Shown here in pieces: positions 8,789 to 15,115 of a DNA stretch of 41,047 nucleotides. Under the pieces are notes generated by a model, which was not told the DNA's origin, ran no database searches, and was given only the letters and a program-made list of their open reading frames with translations. The position numbers and the translations under genes were made by a program. Each line of letters starts with the position of its first letter. Within the stretch, counting starts at the first letter, position 1. Source of the DNA: Clostridia bacterium (GTDB lineage Bacteria > Bacillota > Clostridia > TANB77 > CAG-508); the NCBI GenBank assembly GCA_017936925.1, contig JAGBEP010000018.1:1-41047 (forward strand), given 5' to 3'.

Positions 8789-8817
8789 TTGAAAATGAAG
8801 GTAAACTTATATATAAT
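8789..8817 (+). promoter_or_regulatory. Promoter of the putative antisense RNA; faces the int promoter
   Basis: TTGAAA at 8789-8794, a 17-bp spacer and a perfect TATAAT at 8812-8817 on the + strand. The -35 lies in ACTATTGAAA (8785-8794), which is repeated inverted at 8830-8839. On the minus strand that copy supplies a TTGAAA -35 (8831-8836) for a facing int promoter whose -10 would overlap near 8809-8814. The two promoters overlap head-on and cannot easily fire together. Confidence 0.65.
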
Positions 8818-8823
8818 AACTTC

Positions 8824-8897
8824 AATCACTTTCAATAGTGGGGAAGGGAATAAATGTATCGGTTCGTGGTAAAATTGAATACATCTATTCCTTTTTT
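8824..8897 (+). ncRNA. Putative 74-nt antisense small RNA of the lysogeny switch
   Basis: No protein is encoded between int and the immA-like gene, yet the + strand carries a complete small transcription unit. A TTGAAA-N17-TATAAT promoter predicts a start near 8824. Next come a small hairpin (CACT 8827-8830 with AGTG 8837-8840) and a 13-bp stem with one mismatch (8847-8859 with 8879-8891), ending in T6 (8892-8897). The 19-nt terminator loop plus the top of the left arm (8854-8870) is perfectly complementary over 17 nt to 10965-10981, the leader of the excisionase-like gene after cro. A loop that is both terminator and recognition element is typical of antisense sRNAs. Transcription itself is inferred, not shown. 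Confidence 0.6.
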
Positions 8898-8902
8898 ATT
8901 TG

Positions 8903-9316
8903 TTAAACTAGTATGCCATACTTTTCAGCATAAAAGTCAATACAATCAATCATATATTTGCAGTTAACGTCAAAGTAGTCTGCTAGATCGTACAAGTTAT
9001 ATCCTTGTGCGATTTTTTCTTTTAGTATGTGAAACGGAACAAGAATAGAGTAGGCCCATTTCATTGCTCTAAGTTCACATTTTTTCTTTTGAACATTATC
9101 AGAATGTAGATAATATAAGCTATTAGTATAATAATGACCAAGTTCTTCAGCTAATATTTCTTTTTCTTCAATACTATTGTCTATTTGTTTATTATCTAAC
9201 GCAATATAATAGCTATTATCGATTTCAAATATCTTAGCTTTAGAATTAGACCATTTGTAATTTAAAATGTCTATATTTTCATTTTCAGCAATTTTATACA
9301 TATCTAAACTATTCAT
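8903..9316 (-). CDS. ImmA/IrrE-type metallopeptidase-like protein
   Basis: A 137-residue protein of the family that cleaves XRE-type phage or ICE repressors on induction (ImmA/ImmR of ICEBs1). The motif ILAEELGHYY at residues 54-63 occupies the HExxH position, but the first His is Glu (EE-x-x-H61), a variant often seen in phage members. A possible third ligand is Glu81 in CELRAMKWA. The conserved C-terminal ILVPFHIL...YDLADYFDV segment is present. It is the last gene of the leftward repressor operon, 21 nt after the DinD gene. Whether the variant site is catalytic is open. Start ATG 9316 has GGAGGA upstream. Confidence 0.8.
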   Translation of the reverse strand: MNSLDMYKIAENENIDILNYKWSNSKAKIFEIDNSYYIALDNKQIDNSIEEKEILAEELGHYYTNSLYYLHSDNVQKKKCELRAMKWAYSILVPFHILKEKIAQGYNLYDLADYFDVNCKYMIDCIDFYAEKYGILV

Positions 9317-9337
9317 TCTTCCTCCATAACATAAAAG

Positions 9338-10195
9338 TTATTTATCTAACTTTTTAGTATCTTTTTGTGCTAACGTATTTTTCTTTTTTCTTTCTTTTTC
9401 TAATTGTTTTACACTTTTTTCAGGAGTAGGTAAGTCTTCAGGCATTGTTCCACCTAATTGTTTAATAGTTCTTCTTACAGCTTTGCCAACATAGTTGTGT
9501 GTGGCACAAGCTAATTGTTCATTATTTATATTAGCTTTTTTTAGTTTGGCTTCAGTTTGAGTTATTCGGAATATGTTAGCACCTAATTCTTCACTACCCA
9601 TAAAGTCAAGAATATCATCTTTTTTACTTAGTTTTTTTCTAGATTTTATTTGTTGAGCAGTTTCATTATATAATCCTAAATAACCTGCATTATGAAACTT
9701 CCCGAAGTTTTCCACACCCTTTTTTTGAGCAATTTCTGCTAGAGCGGAATTTCTTTTGCGTGCTAAATTTCTATCATATATTCTTCTATCATCTTCAGAT
9801 AATTTTATATACTCTTCTTCGGTTAGTTCTTGCTGTCTGGTTTTAACAGCAAAATAAGTTTGAGCAAGAGCAATTTGCTTTTTCTTAGAGCTACCATTTT
9901 GAGCGATTAAATAACATGCATAACGAGTCAAAGAAATATCTTCTATTGACATATCGGCATTATTACCTACTTTTAACACCCTGTTGACATCAACGAAGTG
10001 TTCAAAGACATTAATATTGCTGTTTGTGCAGGCATCCTTAGCTTTATTAATTACATTTGAAAAGTTTCTCCAATCTTTATATCCTAATGATACCATTAAT
10101 TCTCTTGCATACCAAAATTCGTTTCCATTTTCATCTATATGTTTTATATCTTCAAAGCTTTTTTCCGTTTTTACTATTAGTTCATTTTCTTCCAT
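9338..10195 (-). CDS. dinD: DinD-like (DNA-damage-inducible protein D) BRO-family protein
   Basis: A 285-residue protein. Residues 10-120 form a BRO-N-type domain (NEFWYARELMVSLGYKDWRNF...). The middle and C-terminus match the DinD layout, including GSSKKKQIALAQTYFAVKTRQQE, ARKRNSALAEIAQKKGVENFGKFHNAGYLGLY and a basic C-terminal tail. E. coli DinD is LexA-controlled and inhibits RecA filament activities in vitro. Here the gene sits between the repressor (2-nt gap) and the ImmA-like gene and must be expressed with the repressor during lysogeny. That placement suggests a role in tuning SOS-driven induction (inference). Start ATG 10195 follows the repressor stop directly. Confidence 0.85.
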   Translation of the reverse strand: MEENELIVKTEKSFEDIKHIDENGNEFWYARELMVSLGYKDWRNFSNVINKAKDACTNSNINVFEHFVDVNRVLKVGNNADMSIEDISLTRYACYLIAQNGSSKKKQIALAQTYFAVKTRQQELTEEEYIKLSEDDRRIYDRNLARKRNSALAEIAQKKGVENFGKFHNAGYLGLYNETAQQIKSRKKLSKKDDILDFMGSEELGANIFRITQTEAKLKKANINNEQLACATHNYVGKAVRRTIKQLGGTMPEDLPTPEKSVKQLEKERKKKNTLAQKDTKKLDK

Positions 10196-10197
10196 AT

Positions 10198-10581
10198 CTA
10201 TTTTCCCTCATTTTTCATTTTCTTCTTATTCCTAATAAACTCAACAAAACGATTTATTTCTTCAATGTCATTATCATCAAGTCCGTCTGTGTTTATTCCA
10301 TTATGATTAGCATAACGGAAGTTGTTATTGTTAGAAGATAGTTTTTCACTCTCAATCAGATCAATATATCCTGCTTTCTCATATAAATCTATATAGTTAA
10401 TATTATAAATAGGTGCTAATTTTTTTAGAATTACTGCACTTGGTTTTCGTTTTCCGTTTTCCATTAAAGACAAATAACTAGGTGAGATGTGACATAGTCT
10501 GTTTACATCATATATACTGTACCCTAAACTTTCTCTAATAGACTTTAAGTATATTCCTAATTCTTTATTTGAAAGTTCCAT
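10198..10581 (-). CDS. XRE-family prophage repressor (CI/ImmR-like)
   Basis: A 127-residue protein with an N-terminal HTH (GIYLKSIRESLGYSIYDVNRLCHISPSYLSLMENGKRKPS, residues 9-47) and a short acidic C-terminal region. It has no LexA-type peptidase domain, which fits control by the ImmA-like protease encoded in the same operon. Start ATG 10581 has AAGGAGG 6 nt upstream, and one TTTACA operator half-site overlaps that spacer. It is transcribed divergently from the Cro-like gene across a 140-bp control region with palindromic operators. Confidence 0.9.
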   Translation of the reverse strand: MELSNKELGIYLKSIRESLGYSIYDVNRLCHISPSYLSLMENGKRKPSAVILKKLAPIYNINYIDLYEKAGYIDLIESEKLSSNNNNFRYANHNGINTDGLDDNDIEEINRFVEFIRNKKKMKNEGK

Positions 10582-10603
10582 TGTAAACCTCCTTATGTAA
10601 AAG

Positions 10604-10632
10604 AGTATACTACAAAAATTTACAAATGTAAA
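10604..10632 (-). promoter_or_regulatory. Repressor promoter with overlapping operator
   Basis: On the minus strand TTTACA (10632-10627), 17 bp, then TATACT (10609-10604). The -35 is one arm of the palindrome TTTACAAATGTAAA (10619-10632), so repressor or Cro binding there would shut off the repressor operon. Confidence 0.7.
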
Positions 10633-10703
10633 TATTTTTAAACTTTTTTTGAAAAAACTATTGACATTTGTAAACTATAATATATAATGTTTACAGAAGT
10701 CAA
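10619..10703. promoter_or_regulatory. Operator array of the lysis-lysogeny switch
   Basis: Three related sites: TTTACA-AA-TGTAAA at 10619-10632 (perfect dyad), TTGACA-TT-TGTAAA at 10661-10674 (one mismatch, overlaps the cro -35) and TTTACA-GA-AGTCAA at 10690-10703 (weaker). An extra half-site lies in the repressor leader (TTGTAAAC, 10581-10588). The layout resembles a lambda-type multi-operator switch. Confidence 0.65.
10661..10688 (+). promoter_or_regulatory. Early rightward promoter (cro promoter)
   Basis: Consensus TTGACA at 10661-10666, 16 bp, TATAAT at 10683-10688. It lies 35 nt before the Cro-like start codon, and its -35 is inside an operator. Confidence 0.8.
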
Positions 10704-10722
10704 CAAGAAAGGAGAAGTAAAG

Positions 10723-10965
10723 ATGGCAAACAGAACAGTATTGATTAAAGATATTGATGATTTTATTAGTAAAATAGTGGAAAAAGGCTACTCATATAGA
10801 CAGCTAGCTAAAGAAGCAAACTGCTCACAAACGTCAATAAGTTTATTAGCTAAAGGAGAGAGAAATCCTAGTCCTGAAATTGCTGTTAACATTTGTAGGG
10901 CCTTGGATTGCAGATTTGACGATATTTTTTTTATTAAGAGTGTTGACAAAAGTAAACAAAAATAA
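10723..10965 (+). CDS. Cro-like XRE-family regulator
   Basis: An 80-residue protein, essentially one HTH domain (YSYRQLAKEANCSQTSISLLAKGERNPSPEIAVNICRAL), of the Cro/CI superfamily. Divergence from the repressor over shared operators marks it as the lytic-side regulator. ATG 10723 is chosen because AAAGGAG lies at proper spacing; an upstream in-frame ATG at 10687 overlaps the -10 box and would be untranscribed. Its stop codon is the first base of the 17-nt sequence complementary to the putative sRNA. Confidence 0.85.
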   Translation: MANRTVLIKDIDDFISKIVEKGYSYRQLAKEANCSQTSISLLAKGERNPSPEIAVNICRALDCRFDDIFFIKSVDKSKQK

Positions 10966-10981
10966 CCACGAACCGATACAT
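10965..10981 (+). promoter_or_regulatory. Predicted antisense pairing site in the excisionase leader
   Basis: ACCACGAACCGATACAT is the exact reverse complement of 8854-8870. It lies between the cro stop and the Shine-Dalgarno sequence (AAAGGAG, 10987-10993) of the gene starting at 11002. Pairing would place a 17-bp duplex 6 nt upstream of that ribosome site. The match is the longest inverted repeat I found between distant points of the window. Confidence 0.6.
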
Positions 10982-11001
10982 ACACGAAAGGAGATGAACG
11001 A

Positions 11002-11253
11002 ATGGAATCAAGGAAATCAATAAAAACATTTAATGAATTACCTGACACAATAACACCGTATGACTATGCTGATTGGCGAGGAGTTGGAGAGGGGAAAGCA
11101 AGAGAGATATTTAATAGCAAAGGGTTTCCAAAAATAAAAGGCACAGGAGTAAAACAGTTAGCAGATAAAAGAGCAGTTCTATTATATGAGCTGGGGCTAA
11201 AAGAAGAAGAAAAACAAGAAGTGTTAAAAGAAATCGCACGACAAATTATATAG
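11002..11253 (+). CDS. Excisionase-like / small HTH DNA-binding protein
   Basis: An 83-residue protein. Residues 12-60 (LPDTITPYDYADWRGVGEGKAREIFNSKGFPKIKGTG) match the small winged-helix excisionase/MerR-type HTH fold found in ICEBs1-type Xis and phage HTH_17-like proteins. The C-terminus is a charged helix. It is the second gene of the early rightward operon. AAAGGAG lies 9 nt before ATG 11002. Its leader contains the pairing site for the putative sRNA encoded next to int, which fits an excision role. An early DNA-binding regulator is the alternative. Confidence 0.65.
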   Translation: MESRKSIKTFNELPDTITPYDYADWRGVGEGKAREIFNSKGFPKIKGTGVKQLADKRAVLLYELGLKEEEKQEVLKEIARQII

Positions 11254-11269
11254 AAAGAAGGTGAGAAAG

Positions 11270-11452
11270 ATGGAAAAATACTTAGATGCACTAGGTTGCT
11301 TAATGATAATGATTAGTCAACTAGTAAGAGTATTTGCAATAGCAGTTGCAGTACAAGGAACAGTTTATCAGTTATCAGGAAGAAAAATTAGTATATGGAA
11401 TATTTACAAAAGAAATATGTTGAAAGGAGTAAGTAAAGAATGGACGGAATAG
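11270..11452 (+). CDS. Small membrane protein
   Basis: A 60-residue protein with one hydrophobic segment (residues 8-30, LGCLMIMISQLVRVFAIAVAV) and a basic C-terminus, probably a single-pass inner-membrane protein. ATG 11270 follows GAAGGTGAG; the GTG at 11261 falls inside that ribosome site and is rejected. It overlaps the next gene by 13 nt. Function unknown. Confidence 0.6.
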   Translation: MEKYLDALGCLMIMISQLVRVFAIAVAVQGTVYQLSGRKISIWNIYKRNMLKGVSKEWTE

Positions 11453-11667
11453 AACTAAAAGCAGAAAATCAAGAGCTAAGAAACGAAGTAGAAGAACTTA
11501 AACTAGATAATTATAGACTAAATAAGAAAACAACAATACTAGAAAATACAATCAATGAGCTTAGCAAGATAGTTGAACAAAATGATAATAAGGTAATCTG
11601 TAAGATGAAAATAAAAGAAGTCCTAGTCAAATTGGAAAGCCGACTAGAACTTAATCATTGTAAATAA
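11440..11667 (+). CDS. Small coiled-coil protein
   Basis: A 75-residue protein with almost continuous heptad character from residue 5 to 65 (LKAENQELRNEVEELKLDNYRL...). AAAGGAG precedes ATG 11440. It overlaps the preceding gene. It is typical of unannotated early phage genes; function unknown. Confidence 0.65.
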   Translation: MDGIELKAENQELRNEVEELKLDNYRLNKKTTILENTINELSKIVEQNDNKVICKMKIKEVLVKLESRLELNHCK

Positions 11668-11690
11668 AAATAGATTACATGAATAATCAT

Positions 11691-11726
11691 ACTTTTCCAT
11701 TAGTATAGCATTTTTAGTGGAAAAGT
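11691..11726 (+). other. Stem-loop in the leader of the next gene
   Basis: ACTTTTCCA (11691-11699) pairs with TGGAAAAGT (11718-11726), extendable to about 13 bp with wobble pairs. There is no T-run after it, and a ribosome site (GAGAGGAG) follows. It is more likely an mRNA processing, stability or protein-binding element than a terminator. Confidence 0.45.
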
Positions 11727-11744
11727 GCAAGAGAGGAGAACAAA

Positions 11745-12008
11745 ATGATTTTAGATGATGAAGATAGATGTGAAGAGTTAGAAAATATTATTGATGATTT
11801 AGAAAGTTACGCAAATGATTTGAATGATTTAAAAGCAGGTTTTATTTCAAAAGATATAAAGGGAGACATTAAAGATATAGTAGCTGAAATAAACGCAGTT
11901 AAAGAAAAATACATAGAGAAAAAAGAAGAAGTTGAAGAAAGATTACTTCAGCAAGAAAAAGCCGAGAATATGGCACAAATAATTGAATTTGAAAGGAGCA
12001 GATTATGA
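11745..12008 (+). CDS. Acidic coiled-coil protein, DUF1351-associated
   Basis: An 87-residue, strongly acidic, fully helical protein (LENIIDDLESYANDLNDLK... and KEKYIEKKEEVEERLLQQEK). Start ATG 11745 follows GAGAGGAG. It overlaps the DUF1351 gene by 4 nt (ATGA-type junction), so the two are translationally coupled. Small helical proteins at this position are common in Firmicute phages with a Bet recombination module, but no function is known. Confidence 0.65.
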   Translation: MILDDEDRCEELENIIDDLESYANDLNDLKAGFISKDIKGDIKDIVAEINAVKEKYIEKKEEVEERLLQQEKAENMAQIIEFERSRL

Positions 12009-12871
12009 GCAATGAATTAATAATAGTCAAGCAATTACCAATGATTGAAGAACATTTAAAAGAACGTTCTGAAGAAATTGAAAAAAAGGTTGAAAATGCA
12101 AAAAGTTTAGTTTGTACAGAGGAAAATGTCAAGACAATTAAAGAGGTAAGAACTGAGTTAAATAAAGAATTTAAAGAATTAGAAATTCAAAGAAAAATGG
12201 TAAAAGAGCAGATATTAGCACCGTACACACAATTTGAAGAAATCTACAAAACTTACATATCAGATAAATACAAAAGTGCAGATATAGATCTAAAAAATAA
12301 GATTGATACGGTAGAGAATGAACTTAAAAAACAAAAAGAACAAGAAATAAAAGAATATTTTGAAGAATACAAACAAGCAAACAAAATTGATTTTATTGCT
12401 TATGACCAAGCAAAGATAAATGTAACTTTATCAGCAAGCAAAAAGAGCTTAAAAGAACAAGCCAAAGCATTTATAGACAAAATAGTAGATGACTTAAGGT
12501 TAATAGAAACACAAGAACACAAAGCAGAGATATTAGTTGAATATAAGAATGATTTAAATGTATCAAAAGCAATTACAACAGTAACAAATAGATTTAAAGC
12601 AATTGAAGAAGAAAAGAAAAGGCAAGAAGAGTTAAAGCAGAAACAACTAGAAGAAGCTCAAAGAATAGCAGATGAAAACATTAGAGTACAGACAGAAGAA
12701 ACAAAAAAGGCTTTAGATAATTTTAATGTAAACAAAACAGTAGTTTTACAAAAACCAGTTGAGGAAAAACAAGAGAAAATCTTAACATTGAAATTTACTG
12801 TAAGAGGAACAAGAACAAAATTGAAAGAATTAAAACAATTTTTAGAAAGTGGAGGTTACGATTATGAGTAA
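12005..12871 (+). CDS. DUF1351-family phage protein
   Basis: A 288-residue protein with long helices and high Lys/Glu content. The pattern KTIKEVRTELNKEFKELEIQRKMVKEQILAPYTQFEEIYK near residues 41-80, and a folded C-terminal end (ILTLKFTVRGTRTKLKELKQFLESGGYDYE) are typical of DUF1351 proteins, which sit directly upstream of RecT/Bet genes in Gram-positive phages. The C-terminal module resembles those seen in phage recombination or replication accessory proteins. It overlaps bet by 8 nt. It is likely an accessory to single-strand annealing recombination (inferred from context). Confidence 0.75.
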   Translation: MSNELIIVKQLPMIEEHLKERSEEIEKKVENAKSLVCTEENVKTIKEVRTELNKEFKELEIQRKMVKEQILAPYTQFEEIYKTYISDKYKSADIDLKNKIDTVENELKKQKEQEIKEYFEEYKQANKIDFIAYDQAKINVTLSASKKSLKEQAKAFIDKIVDDLRLIETQEHKAEILVEYKNDLNVSKAITTVTNRFKAIEEEKKRQEELKQKQLEEAQRIADENIRVQTEETKKALDNFNVNKTVVLQKPVEEKQEKILTLKFTVRGTRTKLKELKQFLESGGYDYE

Positions 12872-13556
12872 TGAAAATAAAGATAAAGATAAGGTACAAG
12901 ATTTAGTAGTTAAGTTTGAGGTTGAAGGACAAGAAGTAAAATTAAGCAAACAGATAGTACAAGAATACATAGTTGGAACTGAAGTTCCAATTACAAATCA
13001 AGAGTTTAAATTGTTTACAGAACTTTGTAAGGTTAGAAAATTAAATCCATTTTTAAGAGAAGCATATTTGATTAAATATAAAGCTGAAACACCAGCACAA
13101 TTAGTTGTTGGAAAAGATGCAATATTAAAAAGAGCCGTTTTAAACCCAAATTATGATGGAATGGAATGTGGAATTATAGTTCAAAAAGAAGATGGATCAA
13201 TAGAAGAAAGACAAGGAACATTCAAATTAGGAACAGAACAACTTGTAGGTGGTTGGGCTAGAGTATTCAGAAAAGACTGGACACATCCAACTTATTCGAG
13301 TGTAAGTTTCAATGAAGTAGCACAGAGAAAAAATGATGGTTCATTAAATTCAAATTGGAGTACAAAAGGCGCAACAATGGTTGAGAAGGTAGCAAAAGTA
13401 AGAGCTTTAAGAGAAACTTTTGTTGAAGATCTAGCTGGAATGTATGAAGCAGAGGAAATTCAACAAGATATTCCACAGCAAGAACCAATTGAGGTACAAG
13501 CTGATGTTATAGAACAAACAGAAGAAACAAAAGAGGTATCTATGAATGAATTATAA
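12864..13556 (+). CDS. bet: Phage recombination protein Bet (RecT-family annealase)
   Basis: A 230-residue single-strand annealing protein used in phage recombination and replication restart. The conserved core is visible: EFKLFTELCKVRKLNPFLREAYLIKY, VVGKDAILKRAVLNPNYDGMECGIIV, VGGWARVFRKDWTHPTYSSVSFNE and TKGATMVEKVAKVRALRETF. The C-terminal 40 residues are a Gln/Glu-rich disordered tail that may bind SSB or partners. ATG 12864 is preceded by GGAGG; the GTG at 12849 overlaps that site. No exonuclease partner (YqaJ/RecE) is obvious, but the MBL-fold gene follows immediately and could play that part. Confidence 0.92.
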   Translation: MSNENKDKDKVQDLVVKFEVEGQEVKLSKQIVQEYIVGTEVPITNQEFKLFTELCKVRKLNPFLREAYLIKYKAETPAQLVVGKDAILKRAVLNPNYDGMECGIIVQKEDGSIEERQGTFKLGTEQLVGGWARVFRKDWTHPTYSSVSFNEVAQRKNDGSLNSNWSTKGATMVEKVAKVRALRETFVEDLAGMYEAEEIQQDIPQQEPIEVQADVIEQTEETKEVSMNEL

Positions 13557-14211
13557 AATTATATCTAGTTGTAGTTCAGGAAACGCAACAATAATAAGAG
13601 ACATAATTTTAATAGATTGTGGAGTTACTTTTAAAAGATTAGAGAAATATTATAAAAAACTAAAGATTGTATTTCTTACACATATACATTCAGACCACTT
13701 TAAGAAAGAAACAATAAAAAGATTAGCTGAAGAAAGACCAACATTGAGATTTGCTTGTTGTGAATGGTTGCTAAATCCATTACTTGAATGTGGAGTTGAA
13801 AGAAAGAATATAGACGTACTTAAAATTGGCACAAGATACGATTATAAGCTATTTAAAGTTGTACCAATCAAATTATACCATGACGTACCACAATGCGGTT
13901 ATAGAGTGTTATTTGATGATTATAAAGTAATCTATATGACAGATACAAAAACAGTCGAAGGGATAACAGCAAAAGATTATGACTTATATCTTATTGAAGG
14001 CAATTATGATGAAGATGAAATAGAAGAAAGAATAAAAGAAAAACAGCAAGACTGTAAGTATGTTTATGAGTTTAGAGCTAAAGAAAGTCATCTAAGTAAG
14101 CAACAAGCAAGTGAATTTTTATTAAATAACATGTCAGAAAGTTCAGAATATGTGTTTATGCACCAGCATGTAGAAAGGAAGAAAGACAATGCAAACAACA
14201 CGGAAAGCTAA
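13546..14211 (+). CDS. MBL-fold metallo-hydrolase (putative phage nuclease)
   Basis: A 221-residue metallo-beta-lactamase-fold protein: HIHSDH at residues 46-51 (HxHxDH), further ligand candidates His112, Asp133 and His182, and a C-terminal H-x-H (206-208). The set fits a two-metal hydrolase. Phage members next to recT/bet are often suggested to be DNA nucleases of the YycJ/SNM1 type. It overlaps bet by 11 nt and is therefore coupled to it. It is probably the nuclease partner of the annealase (inference). Confidence 0.82.
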   Translation: MNYKIISSCSSGNATIIRDIILIDCGVTFKRLEKYYKKLKIVFLTHIHSDHFKKETIKRLAEERPTLRFACCEWLLNPLLECGVERKNIDVLKIGTRYDYKLFKVVPIKLYHDVPQCGYRVLFDDYKVIYMTDTKTVEGITAKDYDLYLIEGNYDEDEIEERIKEKQQDCKYVYEFRAKESHLSKQQASEFLLNNMSESSEYVFMHQHVERKKDNANNTES

Positions 14212-14732
14212 CAGATATTAGCATAGATTTTCAAACAAGAAAGCCTAAGATATCGATTTTATTAGACAGTAATGAACTTACAAACATAGAAGAGTTGAAC
14301 GGCTTAAAATTGAATGTTGAGCTAAAAAAATATAGTAAAAAAAGAAGTCTTGATTGTAATGCTTACATGTGGGTTCTAATTCAAAAGATAGCAGAAAGAA
14401 TATCAACACCCGAGATAACAATTACAAAAGAAGAAGTATACAGAGATGCAATTAGAGATGTAGGAGCATACACAATTGTTCCAATCAAAACAGAAGCACT
14501 AGATGAATGGATTAAGCTATGGCAAGGAAATGGAATAGGTTGGGTATGTGAAACACAACCAAGTAAATTAGATGGATTTATAAACGTGATGTGCTATCAC
14601 GGATCAAGTAGATACACACAAGCTGAAATGAACAGATTAGTAAATATAATTGTTCAGAATTGTAAGAACTTAGACATAGAAACAAAGCCACAAGCAGAGA
14701 TAGACAGCTTATTAAGGAGTTGGGGAGAATGA
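14189..14732 (+). CDS. Conserved early phage protein, needs +1 frameshift at codon 5
   Basis: The readable protein (KLTDISIDFQTRKPKISILLD... then EKRSLDCNAYMW-like KKRSLDCNAYMWVLIQKIAERI) is a known type of Firmicute phage early protein found after recombination genes. Its frame has no start codon with a ribosome site: the first possible start is TTG 14295, which would lose about 31 well-behaved N-terminal residues. ATG 14189, with AAAGGAAG upstream, lies one frame away and reads ATG CAA ACA ACA CGG. Skipping the C gives M-Q-T-T-G-K-L-T-D-I and joins the long frame, about 180 residues in all. It overlaps the MBL gene. Function unknown; possible role in recombination or replication. Confidence 0.72.
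14201..14204 (+). other. CGG-A +1 frameshift site, early gene
   Basis: ACA CGG AAA in the frame of ATG 14189; the family sequence resumes at GGA AAG CTA. The zero frame ends at TAG after six further codons. Confidence 0.55.
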
Positions 14733-15091
14733 GTATAGATTATTCTAATTTTGCTTTTCCTAAGCAGAAACAACTCAAAGAGAAGAAACAATATAGGCTT
14801 AAACATAAATCAAGTAAATTGGCAAAGTTAGAAAGAAACAGATTTAGTATTTTAACAAACAATTTAGAAAAATGCTATTTCTGTGAAAATACAAATATAG
14901 AGTTACATGAAGTTTTTCGAGGCAGGAACAGAAAAAAGAGTATGATTTGGGGCTTAGTTATTCCTGCTTGCAGAAAACATCATAAATTATTAACAAACAA
15001 CAAAGAATTTAGTTTGCAGTTAGAAAACAAGGCAAAGAGAATTTTTATAAAAAAATATAATGAAGAAAAATTCATAGAAGAATTTAAATAG
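14729..15091 (+). CDS. HNH-like zinc-binding protein (putative nuclease)
   Basis: A 120-residue basic protein. CYFCENTNIELHEVF (Cys-x2-Cys, then His-Glu), GRNRKKSMIWGLVIPACRKHHKLL (Arg-rich strand, Cys, His-His) is the pattern of phage HNH/Ref-type endonucleases with a treble-clef zinc site. The N-terminal 40 residues are basic and likely bind DNA. ATG 14729 is used because GGGGAG sits just upstream. It overlaps the preceding gene by 4 nt. A role in recombination or replication is likely; the exact nuclease family is uncertain. Confidence 0.65.
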   Translation: MSIDYSNFAFPKQKQLKEKKQYRLKHKSSKLAKLERNRFSILTNNLEKCYFCENTNIELHEVFRGRNRKKSMIWGLVIPACRKHHKLLTNNKEFSLQLENKAKRIFIKKYNEEKFIEEFK

Positions 15092-15115
15092 CAAATAGAA
15101 AGGAAAGTGGGAGTT

